The notes under the pieces were generated by a model that searched no databases, was not told the DNA's origin, and saw only the letters and a list, made by a program, of their open reading frames with translations. DNA of 64,000 nucleotides from G964291335 sp964291335 (GTDB lineage: Bacteria; Chloroflexota; Dehalococcoidia; Lucifugimonadales; UBA3495). The stretch spans positions 1,488,001-1,552,000 of the forward strand of contig OZ219748.1 of the NCBI GenBank assembly GCA_964291335.2, in the 5' to 3' direction. Below, one piece after another: positions 1 through 7,641 of the stretch; the first letter of the stretch is position 1, and each line of letters opens with the position of its first letter. The position numbers and the translations under genes were made by a program.

Positions 1-1341
1 TTGCTGCTGCTCGGCGGCGGGGCGTGCGCGCCGCTGCCGATGACCGGCCCGGCTACCCCGGAGCCGGGCCCGGAGCTGGAAGCCACGGTGGAGGCCCTGG
101 TGGAGGTGGAAGTGCAGGCGGCCATGACCGACCTGCGCGCCGAGTTTCAGGCGCAGCTGCGGGAAGCTTTCCCGTCGCCCACCGCCACCTCGCCCGTTCC
201 GGCGACGCCGCCCGCTGCCGCGGCGGTCCGGGGGGCGGATCTGGCGGGTATGGTGGAACAGGTTAAGTCGGGAGTGGTACGCATTGAGACCCGCTCCGGC
301 GGCGGCAGCGGCGTTATTTTCGAGACGAATGAGCAAGGGCAAGGCCTGGTGCTGACCAACTACCACGTCATCCACCAGGCCAATCGGATTGGCGTGCTGG
401 TGGATGACAGCCGCCGCTACCAGGCGCAGGTGGCGGGCTACGATTCGGTGCGCGACCTGGCGGTGCTGGAAATCTGCTGCGACCGGTTTCAGCCCCTGGC
501 CTTTTACGACTCTGAAGATGTTCGGCCCGGCAGCGAGGTGGTGGCGATTGGGTATGCCCTGGGTTTCAGCGGTTCCGCCACGGTAACCCGGGGCATTGTC
601 TCGGCGGTTCGCTACCACCCGGCCTACCGCTCATGGGTCTTTCAGACCGACGCCCCCATGAACCCGGGCAACAGCGGCGGCCCCCTGCTTTTAACTACCG
701 GCCAGGTTATCGGCATTAACACCTTCGTCCGCACCCAGGACCGGCAGGGCAACCCCACCGAAGGGCTGGGGTTTGCCATCTCGGAGCGCAGTATCCAGAA
801 CATCCTTCCCCAGCTGAAAGGGGAGGCGCAGGCCCGCTTTACACCCCCGACAGCCACGCCCGATACGTTCCCCGATACCGCCGGCGCAGCCCCGCCGGTG
901 GAATGGCAGGAATACCGCAGCCAGGAGGCCGGCTACCGCTTGAGCGTTCCCCGGGACTGGGCCGTCAGCCAGGAGGCCGACGGCCGGGTTTCCTTTGCCA
1001 GCCCCGACGGTTTTGCCGGCGCCGCCGTAGAGTGGTACAGCCAGTCGCCCGGGTCGGTTGCCGACCTGCTGGACCGGGCGCTGGAGCGGCGGCGGCAGGG
1101 TTACCCCGACCAGTTCCGGCTGCTGGCCCGGCAAATCATCGTTCGCAGCGACAACGACGCTCTGGGCTACCTGATTTACCAGACCCGGGAAGGCGCCGAT
1201 AACTGCCGCCAGCAGAATACGGAAATCCTGATTTACCAGCCGGCGCAAAGCTACGGTTTGCTTGCCTGGAGCTGCCTCCACTCTTACCAGCGTTACCAGG
1301 CCGTCCAGGAGACGATTCTGGACAGCTTTGCCCTCCGGTAG
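1..1341 (+). CDS. Trypsin-like (S1C/HtrA-type) serine protease, 5' end cut by window
   Basis: This is a secreted or lipid-anchored serine protease. The reading frame is open from the first base, and its first residues look like the end of a lipoprotein signal (hydrophobic stretch, then Gly-Ala-Cys at about residue 9), so the true start lies outside the window. An Ala/Pro/Thr-rich stalk runs to about residue 75. The protease domain shows the full triad: His122 in TNYHVIH, Asp152 in RDLAV and Ser225 in GNSGGP. No PDZ domain follows; instead about 150 residues form a separate C-terminal domain with several Trp and Tyr residues. The likely role is envelope protein quality control or processing. 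The substrate cannot be told. A 17-base C run lies four bases after the stop codon. Confidence 0.85.
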   Translation: MLLLGGGACAPLPMTGPATPEPGPELEATVEALVEVEVQAAMTDLRAEFQAQLREAFPSPTATSPVPATPPAAAAVRGADLAGMVEQVKSGVVRIETRSGGGSGVIFETNEQGQGLVLTNYHVIHQANRIGVLVDDSRRYQAQVAGYDSVRDLAVLEICCDRFQPLAFYDSEDVRPGSEVVAIGYALGFSGSATVTRGIVSAVRYHPAYRSWVFQTDAPMNPGNSGGPLLLTTGQVIGINTFVRTQDRQGNPTEGLGFAISERSIQNILPQLKGEAQARFTPPTATPDTFPDTAGAAPPVEWQEYRSQEAGYRLSVPRDWAVSQEADGRVSFASPDGFAGAAVEWYSQSPGSVADLLDRALERRRQGYPDQFRLLARQIIVRSDNDALGYLIYQTREGADNCRQQNTEILIYQPAQSYGLLAWSCLHSYQRYQAVQETILDSFALR

Positions 1342-1344
1342 TCG

Positions 1345-1361
1345 CCCCCCCCCCCCCCCCC
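1345..1361. repeat. Homopolymer run of 17 C
   Basis: Seventeen consecutive C residues lie between the stop codon of the protease gene and the next gene. The run is outside any coding frame I accept. It is the second longest homopolymer of the window; the longest is 28 G at 38821-38848. Confidence 0.9.
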
Positions 1362-1490
1362 GGCGCCGCAGCCCGGCGGAATCTTCATAATTTCTTCATG
1401 GTTTGCCGGTATATTTGCGTCAGCGGCAGTCGCAGTCCGGGGTCATGTCCCGGCAGGTTAAAATAATTGACCGATACAGGAGGTTTTCCC

Positions 1491-2141
1491 GTGCAGTTTC
1501 CCAAACTGAAGGTTTTTCAGGTTTCCCGCAAGTGGTTGGTGGTTCCCCTGGTGGTGGGCGCGCTGGCGGTAGGGTTGGTGGTTGGCGCCGGCGCTACGGC
1601 TTTGGCCGCCACGGCTCTGGCCGACGGCCACCGGGCCGATGGCAGCAGCCGGAACTTCGCCGCCCGGGTAGCCGACAAGTTGACCGGCGCCCTGGGCCTG
1701 GAAACGGCGATAACCGAAAGCCAGGTTGAAGACGCCTTTAACGCCGCCCACGGCGACTGGCAGGAGGAAATGCTGCAAGCCCGGCTGGATGCGCTGGCAG
1801 TGGCGGAAGGGCCGGCGGCGGCCATTATGACCTGGTTCAGCGCTTACCCTTACAGCGACCTGATTAAGCTCCGCCCCGTCGGTCTGGTTCAGTCGGACCG
1901 GGTGAGCGGTGTTCTGGAGCGGCTGGTGGCAAGGGAGGCAATCAGCCAGGCCCAGGCCGACGGCATACAGGCGTGGTACGCCGAGCGGCCGGAACTGCCG
2001 GCCGGGCTGGAACAATCCAGGGGCCATTTCCGGGGCCGCGACGGCGATGGCCGCCGGGGCGGCCACCATTGGGGCAAGGGCGACGGCGATGGGTTTCGGG
2101 GCGGCCGACACTGGGGCAAGGACGACGGCTTCGGTTTTTGA
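1491..2141 (+). CDS. Small secreted protein of unknown function with Gly/His/Arg/Asp-rich tail
   Basis: I do not recognise the family. GTG at 1491 is chosen as start because AGGAGG sits eight bases upstream. The 216-residue product opens with a positively charged stretch and a strong hydrophobic segment (about residues 14-40), which fits a signal peptide or membrane anchor. The middle (about 50-160) is predicted helical, with alternating Ala, Leu and Glu. The last 40 residues are low-complexity, with repeated G-R-H-H-W-G-K-G-D type motifs that could bind metal or polyanions. A GC-rich hairpin follows the gene. Exported location is likely; function is unknown. Confidence 0.6.
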   Translation: MQFPKLKVFQVSRKWLVVPLVVGALAVGLVVGAGATALAATALADGHRADGSSRNFAARVADKLTGALGLETAITESQVEDAFNAAHGDWQEEMLQARLDALAVAEGPAAAIMTWFSAYPYSDLIKLRPVGLVQSDRVSGVLERLVAREAISQAQADGIQAWYAERPELPAGLEQSRGHFRGRDGDGRRGGHHWGKGDGDGFRGGRHWGKDDGFGF

Positions 2142-2157
2142 CCGGCGCTGATTCCGG

Positions 2158-2191
2158 GGCGGCCGGCCCGGGCTGGGCTGGGCCGGCCGCC
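2158..2191 (+). terminator. GC-rich hairpin after the small secreted protein gene
   Basis: A perfect 12-bp stem (GGCGGCCGGCCC at 2158-2169 with GGGCCGGCCGCC at 2180-2191) encloses a 10-base loop. There is no T tract, so it may act as a weak or Rho-assisted terminator. Confidence 0.45.
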
Positions 2192-2236
2192 AGCTCGCCC
2201 GCCCGGGCCGGTCTTCCGCAGCGTACCCCCGGCAAG

Positions 2237-2265
2237 TTGACACCCCTTAATCTTCAAGGTAGGCT
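2237..2265 (+). promoter_or_regulatory. Sigma-70-type promoter TTGACA-N17-TAGGCT
   Basis: TTGACA at 2237-2242, a 17-base spacer and TAGGCT at 2260-2265 lie about 45 bases before the ATG of the crotonase gene at 2312. The same two hexamers with the same spacing recur at 54329. Confidence 0.65.
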
Positions 2266-2311
2266 TTGCCTTCGCAGACTGCGCCCACCCACCGCTGCGG
2301 AGGAGTCTATA

Positions 2312-3109
2312 ATGTCCACCGTCCAGGACTGCATCCTGGTGGAACGCCAGCCCCCGGTTGCTACCATTACCATCAACCGCCCCGGTCAGCGCAACGCCAT
2401 CAGTTATGCTATGTGGGGGCAGCTGGCCGACCGGCTGCTGGAACTGGACGCCGACCGGGAGACGCGGGCCATAGTGCTTACCGGAGCCGGAGACGCAGCC
2501 TTTTCCGCCGGGGCTGATATTCAGGACTTCGACCAGTACCGGGCCGATTCGGTAAAGGGCCGGGTTTATAATGCGGCGGTGGACCGGCTGCTGGATACGG
2601 TGGCCGGTATGAGTACGCCCACCATTTCGATGATTCGGGGATTTGCCGCCGGCGGTGGCTGCGAACTGGCCGTGGCTACCGACCTGCGTATTGCTTCCGC
2701 CGATAGCCGGTTGGGTATTCCCGCTGCCCGGTTGGGCATCAGCATCGGCCACCGGGAAATGCGGGGGCTGGTTAACCTGGTGGGCAAGGGCAATGCCCTC
2801 TACATTCTGCTTTCCGGCCGCCTGCTGGGCGCGGACGAAGCCCTGCGTATTGGTCTGGTGAACCAGGTGGCAGCGCCGGAAGAACTGCGCCCTGTAACGT
2901 ACCGGTTGGCCGATGAAATCGCCGCTCTGGCTCCCCTGTCCCACGCAGCCAACAAACAAACCCTTAACCAGGCGCTGGCCAAGCCGGGACTGGATAACCT
3001 GACCACGGAGGAAGCGAATTTGCCCCTGACCCAGTTCGATACCCGCGATTACCGGGAGGGCTACCGGGCTTTTCTGGAAAAGCGCGCGCCCAACTTCATC
3101 GGCGAGTGA
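2312..3109 (+). CDS. Enoyl-CoA hydratase/isomerase (crotonase) family protein
   Basis: ATG at 2312 follows a GGAGGAG ribosome site; the product is 265 residues, normal for a single-domain crotonase. The CoA-binding and oxyanion-hole motifs are present (FSAGAD at 64-69 and AAGGGCELA at 112-120). In classical hydratases two glutamates act on the substrate. The first is kept here (Glu118 in GGGCE), but the second, 20 residues on in the usual GQPE motif, is alanine (Ala138 in GIPA). A hydratase acting as in beta-oxidation is therefore doubtful; an isomerase, lyase or other crotonase reaction on an acyl-CoA is more likely. It is cytoplasmic and appears to be transcribed from its own promoter at 2237. 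Confidence 0.85.
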   Translation: MSTVQDCILVERQPPVATITINRPGQRNAISYAMWGQLADRLLELDADRETRAIVLTGAGDAAFSAGADIQDFDQYRADSVKGRVYNAAVDRLLDTVAGMSTPTISMIRGFAAGGGCELAVATDLRIASADSRLGIPAARLGISIGHREMRGLVNLVGKGNALYILLSGRLLGADEALRIGLVNQVAAPEELRPVTYRLADEIAALAPLSHAANKQTLNQALAKPGLDNLTTEEANLPLTQFDTRDYREGYRAFLEKRAPNFIGE

Positions 3110-3126
3110 GCAGTTCCGGGTAGTCT

Positions 3127-3969
3127 ATGCCAGCAAAGATGCGCAAGCAGCGGGCCGACCGGCTGTTGACCGACCGGGGCCTGGCGGAAAGCCGGGAGCA
3201 GGCCCGGCTGCTGATAATGGAAGGTCTGGTATTCGCCCCCGCCGGTCGGGTGCTGAAGGCCAGCGCCCTCCTGCCCGACGCCGCGCCCCTGGAAGTGCGG
3301 GGAAGACTGCCTTACGTCAGCCGCGGCGGCGTTAAGCTGGCTTATGCCCTGGATGTCTTCGGGCTGACGGTGGCCGGCCTTACTGCGCTGGATTTGGGCG
3401 CCTCTACCGGCGGCTTTACCGACTGCCTGCTGCAACGGGGCGCGGCCCGGGTGTATGCGGTGGATGTGGGCCGCGGCCAGCTGCACCAGCGGCTGCGTCA
3501 GGACCAGCGGGTAGTATCGCTGGAAAGGTGCAACGGCCACTACCCCTTCAGTCTGCCGGAGCCGGTGGCCCTGGCCGTGGTGGATGTTTCCTTCATCTCC
3601 CTGACCCAGGTTCTGCCGCAGGTGATGGCCCACCTTGAACCGGGCAGTTTCATCGCCGCCCTGGTCAAGCCCCAGTTCGAGGCGGAACGGGGCCAGGTTG
3701 GCCGGGGCGGCGTGGTGCGAAACCCCCAAATCCACGCTGCTGCCCTGGGGCGCGCTATAGCCGGCGCCGTGGGCTGTGGGTTGCGGGTGCGCAATCTCTG
3801 CCCCTCGCCCCTTCGGGGAGACAAGGGCAACCGGGAATTCTTCCTGCTGCTGCAGCAACCGGCCGCCCCGCTCAACCGGAACGAGTCGCGCCAATGGGCC
3901 GGGCCGGCCGCCGGCCGGCCGCCGCAGCCGGCCGCTCCGTTCAACCAGAAACGAGACCCGGCCCGGTGA
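3127..3969 (+). CDS. tlyA: TlyA-family rRNA 2'-O-methyltransferase / hemolysin-like protein
   Basis: The 280-residue product has an N-terminal S4 RNA-binding domain (about 5-62) followed by an FtsJ-type Rossmann methyltransferase. SAM-binding motif I reads DLGASTGGFTD at 89-99. The preceding VSRGGVKL holds the first catalytic Lys (Lys70), and VDVSFISL and ALVKPQFE supply the other expected residues. Members 2'-O-methylate cytidines in rRNA. The catalytic fold ends near REFFLLL (about 244); a further 35-residue Pro/Ala/Arg tail carries the motif QPAAP(L/F)N twice and is not usual for the family. The stop overlaps the GTG of the rhomboid gene (GTGA), which suggests translational coupling. Confidence 0.88.
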   Translation: MPAKMRKQRADRLLTDRGLAESREQARLLIMEGLVFAPAGRVLKASALLPDAAPLEVRGRLPYVSRGGVKLAYALDVFGLTVAGLTALDLGASTGGFTDCLLQRGAARVYAVDVGRGQLHQRLRQDQRVVSLERCNGHYPFSLPEPVALAVVDVSFISLTQVLPQVMAHLEPGSFIAALVKPQFEAERGQVGRGGVVRNPQIHAAALGRAIAGAVGCGLRVRNLCPSPLRGDKGNREFFLLLQQPAAPLNRNESRQWAGPAAGRPPQPAAPFNQKRDPAR

Positions 3970-4574
3970 ATGACCGGATTGCCAGCCTGTTGTGGCTTGT
4001 CGCCTTTATTGCCGTTCTGTGGACGGTGTGGCTGGTCAACGCCGTCTTTTTCGACTACCGGTTTAACCAGTTTGGGCTGGCGCCCCGCACCGCAGCCGGC
4101 TTATGGGGCATTCCCTTCAGCCCCTTCCTGCACGCCAGCCTGGAACATCTGCTATCCAACACCATTCCCCTGGCAATTCTGGGCGGCCTGGCAGCGGTTC
4201 GGGGCAGAAACAACTTCCTGCTGGCCAGCGTCTTTATCATCCTGATGGGCGGGGCCGGCCTGTGGCTTATTGGCCGGCCCTGGCCGCTGCTGGACAGCCA
4301 GCCCCTGGTTCACGTGGGGGCCAGCGGCCTGATTTTTGGTTACTTCGGCTACCTGGTGGCCCGGGGGTGGTACGAGCGCAGTTTCCTGTCCATTCTGGTA
4401 GCGCTGCTGGTTATCGGAGTTTTTGGCTGGGGGATGCTGGTGGGCCTGGCGCCTACCGCCGGGGCGGTTTCCTGGGAGGGGCACCTGTGCGGCTTGCTGG
4501 CCGGCCTGTTTTACGCTCGGCTGACTCTGTCCCGTTTCCGTTCTGCGGCGACTGCTTTGCCCGGCCCGGACTAG
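3966..4574 (+). CDS. Rhomboid-family intramembrane serine protease
   Basis: GTG at 3966 overlaps the tlyA stop by four bases. The 202-residue protein has about six hydrophobic segments. Rhomboid hallmarks are the loop motif HASLEHLLSN (56-65), the catalytic serine in HVGASG (Ser120), and the catalytic histidine in WEGHLCG (His173) in the last membrane helix. The family cuts transmembrane substrates within the lipid bilayer. The substrate is unknown. Both catalytic residues are present, so it should be active. Confidence 0.85.
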   Translation: MNDRIASLLWLVAFIAVLWTVWLVNAVFFDYRFNQFGLAPRTAAGLWGIPFSPFLHASLEHLLSNTIPLAILGGLAAVRGRNNFLLASVFIILMGGAGLWLIGRPWPLLDSQPLVHVGASGLIFGYFGYLVARGWYERSFLSILVALLVIGVFGWGMLVGLAPTAGAVSWEGHLCGLLAGLFYARLTLSRFRSAATALPGPD

Positions 4575-4663
4575 CCCGCCCGGCGCCGGGGCTGCCGCTG
4601 CCGCTGCCCCTTTCCGGTTGACCGGCCTGGCGCCGGATGGTTCCACCTCCGGCGGCCGCCGGG

Positions 4664-4691
4664 TTGCCAACCTGGCTTTGGCGGCTATAAT
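4664..4691 (+). promoter_or_regulatory. Sigma-70-type promoter TTGCCA-N16-TATAAT
   Basis: TTGCCA at 4664-4669 and a perfect TATAAT at 4686-4691 are 16 bases apart and stand about 50 bases before the CinA-like gene at 4743. Confidence 0.7.
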
Positions 4692-4742
4692 GCGGGCAAG
4701 ACCGCAGCGGGGTTGACGCCTTTAATTCAAGGGAGGGTTCAG

Positions 4743-5225
4743 ATGGATGCAAGTGAAGTAGCCGAGCTGCTGCTGGCTCAAGGCAAGCGGGTTTCCGTCG
4801 CCGAAGCCGACACCGCCGGCCTGGTGGGTTACCTGCTGGGGGCCACTCCGGGCAGTTCCCGGTTCTTCCCCGGCGGGGTCATCGCCTACACCGGGGGCCT
4901 GAAGCAGAGCATTCTGGGCGTGCCGGACGAGCTGTACGAAAGCAAGGGCAGCGTTTGCGAAGAAATGGCCTTGGCCATGGCCCGGGGCGTTCTGGAGCTG
5001 ACCGGAACCGACTATGCGCTCTCTACCACCGGCGTAACCGGCCCGGGACAGGGCCGCTCCGCTGCGCCCATCGGCACCTTTTACATCGGCCTGGCCGACC
5101 GCAGCGGCGATGATGTGGCGCGCCATATTCTGCTGGACGGCGACCGGGACGGGAACAAGCGGGGCGCGGCCCAGGCGGCCATCGACCTGCTGGGCGAGCG
5201 GCTGCGTCAGGCCCAGGGCGGCTGA
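4743..5225 (+). CDS. CinA C-terminal / PncC-like protein lacking the usual catalytic serine
   Basis: ATG at 4743 follows a GGGAGG site. The 160-residue protein is the length of a stand-alone CinA-C (nicotinamide-nucleotide amidase, PncC) domain and keeps the fold signatures: PGSSRFFPGGVIAYTGGLK, a GSVCEEMA helix and TTGVTGPG. In active amidases the ESCTGG motif provides the serine nucleophile; here it reads EADTAG (residues 21-26), so the serine is Ala22. Tyr49 and Lys54, which match other conserved active-site positions, are kept. NMN deamidation is therefore doubtful, and a regulatory or ligand-binding role is possible. The next gene begins right after the stop codon, which implies a two-gene operon from the promoter at 4664. 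Confidence 0.75.
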   Translation: MDASEVAELLLAQGKRVSVAEADTAGLVGYLLGATPGSSRFFPGGVIAYTGGLKQSILGVPDELYESKGSVCEEMALAMARGVLELTGTDYALSTTGVTGPGQGRSAAPIGTFYIGLADRSGDDVARHILLDGDRDGNKRGAAQAAIDLLGERLRQAQGG

Positions 5226-5603
5226 ATGGCTGACGAGCAGGGCATCATCCTGCTGGGTCAGAACCTGTTCTTTCAGGGGCGGGTCGCCGCCGTCGCCGAA
5301 CCCTTGGGCCGGCCGGTACGCCAGACGCACACCGCGGCCGACTTCTGGGCCAGCTATGGGCCAACTACCGCTTTGGTGCTGGTGGATTTGGAAGGTGACG
5401 CCGTGGTCTGGGCCGCCGTGCTTGCCGAATTGCAGCAGCGCATTCGCCGGGGTGAGGCGTCGGCGGCGCGCATCGTTGCCTTCGGCCCCCACGAAGATAC
5501 CGCCGCCATGACGCGGGCAGCGGCGTTGGGAGCCGGTCAGACTTTGAGTAAAGGACGCTTCAGCGCGGCCCTGGGGGAGATTATTGGCGGGCAGGAAGGG
5601 TAA
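5226..5603 (+). CDS. Small receiver-like (pseudo-receiver) protein
   Basis: The ATG abuts the stop codon of the CinA-like gene, so the two are probably co-translated. The 125-residue product has the alternating strand-helix pattern of a response-regulator receiver: an ILLGQNLFF first strand, an ALVLVDLEG strand, IVAFGP as the fourth strand, and GAGQTLSKGRF at the end, where a Lys loop is expected. An Asp lies at the phosphoacceptor strand (VDLEG), but the acidic pair normally found after the first strand is absent. A CheY-like fold without phosphorylation is the most reasonable reading. Function is unknown. Confidence 0.6.
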   Translation: MADEQGIILLGQNLFFQGRVAAVAEPLGRPVRQTHTAADFWASYGPTTALVLVDLEGDAVVWAAVLAELQQRIRRGEASAARIVAFGPHEDTAAMTRAAALGAGQTLSKGRFSAALGEIIGGQEG

Positions 5604-5669
5604 CCAGGCCGGGGAGTCGGCGGGCTGAGCTTTCCGGCTGTGGCGGCCGGCCCGGCGGGCGAACTGCGC

Positions 5670-6671
5670 CTACTTCCTGAAATGAGGCATTACCTGCCGG
5701 GCGAACAGTTCCAGGTTGCGCCGGCCCCGCCGCAGGTCCATGCCCGGCCAAATCATGCGGAAGCTGCCGTGGGACATGCCCAGTTCCCGCAGTTTTTCAA
5801 TTTCGCCGATGCAGTCCTCCGGGTCGCCGATGATGAACCGATCCCGGGCCAGCTCGTTGAAGTCGGAACTGAACTCTTCGTTCATCGCCTTGTCCTGCCC
5901 CCACTGGGCATAGGCGGCGTACTTGCCGCCCAGGAAGGGGGCGGCCTCGGCCAGGGCCTGCTCCCGGGTCTGGTGAACCAGCAGCTCCCGCGCGATAGGC
6001 AAATCGGCCGGGGCAGCGGCGCCGGCGGCGGCTGCGGTCTGGTGGTACAAGGCGATTTGCCCCTTGATGGCGCTGTAGGTGGCGTGAGGGTTAACGTACC
6101 AGGTATAGCCGCGCCGCGCCGCCCGTTTGATGGCGGATTCGCCATTGGCGGCTACCCAGACCGGCGGATGCGGCTGCTGCACCGGCTTCAGCGCCATTCT
6201 GGCCCCGGTCAGGTTGAAGTGTTCCCCTCGGAAATGCACCTCATCCCGGGTCCACAGCTGACGCATAACCTCCAGACATTCCAGGTAGCGGGACACCCGG
6301 CGGCGCCGTTCCAGGCCAAAGGCGGCGTACTCCGCATCCCGGTAACCCAGCGCCGCGCTCAGCACAAAACGGCCGTCGGTAATTACATCCATGGTAGCTA
6401 CCCGCTCTGCCAAATCCACCGGGTGGTGTAAGGGAACCAGCAGCGTAGCCACAACACCCATACCCTCGGCCTCGGCGGCCAGCCTGGCCAGCAGCGGCAG
6501 GGTTTGCAGCTGCTGATAGGGCGAAGTCAGGTAATGCTGTCCCTGGTAGAAAAAATCGAACCCCAACTCCCGGGCGAAGCGGATATACTCCACAATCTCC
6601 CGGAAGTTCTGCCGCATATCGGTTCCCACCGGTTGCTGCCCCATCCCGCTCAGGGAAACTCCGAACTGCAT
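5670..6671 (-). CDS. LLM-class flavin-dependent oxidoreductase (bacterial luciferase-like)
   Basis: The start at 6671 is chosen because GGAGG lies five bases upstream of this ATG. The 333-residue product is a full-length luciferase-like TIM barrel. Signatures include the first strand MQFGVSLSG, the flavin-side motif GQHYLTSPYQ, VATMDVITDGRF, the LGYRDAEYAAFG loop and QQPHPPVWVAAN. It should use reduced FMN or F420 to oxidise an organic substrate. It is clearly paralogous to the product of the gene at 62090: both share GQHYL(S/T), EYAAFG and a WGQDKA motif near the C-terminus. An SDR and a crotonase gene follow upstream on the same strand, which suggests a catabolic set. Confidence 0.85.
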   Translation of the reverse strand: MQFGVSLSGMGQQPVGTDMRQNFREIVEYIRFARELGFDFFYQGQHYLTSPYQQLQTLPLLARLAAEAEGMGVVATLLVPLHHPVDLAERVATMDVITDGRFVLSAALGYRDAEYAAFGLERRRRVSRYLECLEVMRQLWTRDEVHFRGEHFNLTGARMALKPVQQPHPPVWVAANGESAIKRAARRGYTWYVNPHATYSAIKGQIALYHQTAAAAGAAAPADLPIARELLVHQTREQALAEAAPFLGGKYAAYAQWGQDKAMNEEFSSDFNELARDRFIIGDPEDCIGEIEKLRELGMSHGSFRMIWPGMDLRRGRRNLELFARQVMPHFRK

Positions 6672-6719
6672 ACTGCCTCCAGTTTTCACTTGCTTGCCCG
6701 CCCGGCCATTCCCAGTCCT

Positions 6720-7493
6720 TCAGCCCCGGCCGATAAAGGGCATGGCGGTAGCCATAACCGTCATGAACTGAACGTTGGCGTCCAGCGGCAAACTGGCCAT
6801 ATAGACCACCGCCCGGGCGGCGTTTTCCACGGCCATGGTTGGTTCCGCGGCAACGGCGCCGTGGGCCTGGGGAACCCCGGCCTTGAAAACCGCCGCCATA
6901 TCCGTGTCCGCATTGCCGATGTCGATTTGCCCGCAGGCGATGTTATGCTTGCGCCCGTCCAGCGAGGTGGAGCGGGTCAGGCCGGTCATGGCGTGCTTGG
7001 TGGCGGTATAAGGGGCGGAATTGGGCCGGGGAACATGGGCGGAAACCGAACCATTGTTGATGATGCGGCCGCCCGGAGGCTCCTGCGCCTGCATCATTCG
7101 GAAGGCCTCCCGGGTGCACAGAAAGGCCCCGGTGATATTAACATCCACCACCGCCTGCCACTGCTCATAGGTCAAATCTTCCAGGGGAACGGGCGGCGCG
7201 CTGATGCCGGCGTTATTGAACAGCAGGTCCAGCCGGCCGAACCGCGCTTTGCTGGCGGCGAAAAGGGCGGCCACCGACTCGGGTTTGCTGATGTCGCCGG
7301 GCGCGGCCAGCAACCGGTCGGCGGACGGCCCGGCCAGGGCGATGGTTTCTTCCAGCAGCCCGGCGCGCCGGCCGGTCAGGGTTACCGCATAACCTTCAGC
7401 GGCCAGGGCCAGGGCGGCGCTGCGGCCGATTCCGCTGCCGGCGCCGGTTACGATGGCCACCTTGCCGTTGGGGGCCGAAGCCTGGGTCTGCAT
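6720..7493 (-). CDS. Short-chain dehydrogenase/reductase (classical SDR)
   Basis: This is a 257-residue Rossmann oxidoreductase. The dinucleotide motif TGAGSGIG is at 16-23 and the structural NNAG at 93-96. The catalytic residues Ser149, Tyr162 and Lys166 (YTATK) are all present. The N-terminal strand ends with an Arg-rich TGRR, which favours NADP(H). It sits between an LLM oxidoreductase gene and a crotonase gene on the same strand. The substrate is an unknown alcohol or ketone, probably in the same degradation route. Confidence 0.87.
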   Translation of the reverse strand: MQTQASAPNGKVAIVTGAGSGIGRSAALALAAEGYAVTLTGRRAGLLEETIALAGPSADRLLAAPGDISKPESVAALFAASKARFGRLDLLFNNAGISAPPVPLEDLTYEQWQAVVDVNITGAFLCTREAFRMMQAQEPPGGRIINNGSVSAHVPRPNSAPYTATKHAMTGLTRSTSLDGRKHNIACGQIDIGNADTDMAAVFKAGVPQAHGAVAAEPTMAVENAARAVVYMASLPLDANVQFMTVMATAMPFIGRG

Positions 7494-7641
7494 ATTTACA
7501 CCTCGGCGTTTCCTGAAGCTCTGAGGGGGATGGGGCGGCGACGGTCAGTATAAGCCGGCGGTGAGCCAGCCAACCGGCGAGGCTGCCCGCCGTTGTCCCG
7601 GCGCTGACCCGCCGGCCGGGGCGGCAAAAGCCCTTCCCGGC

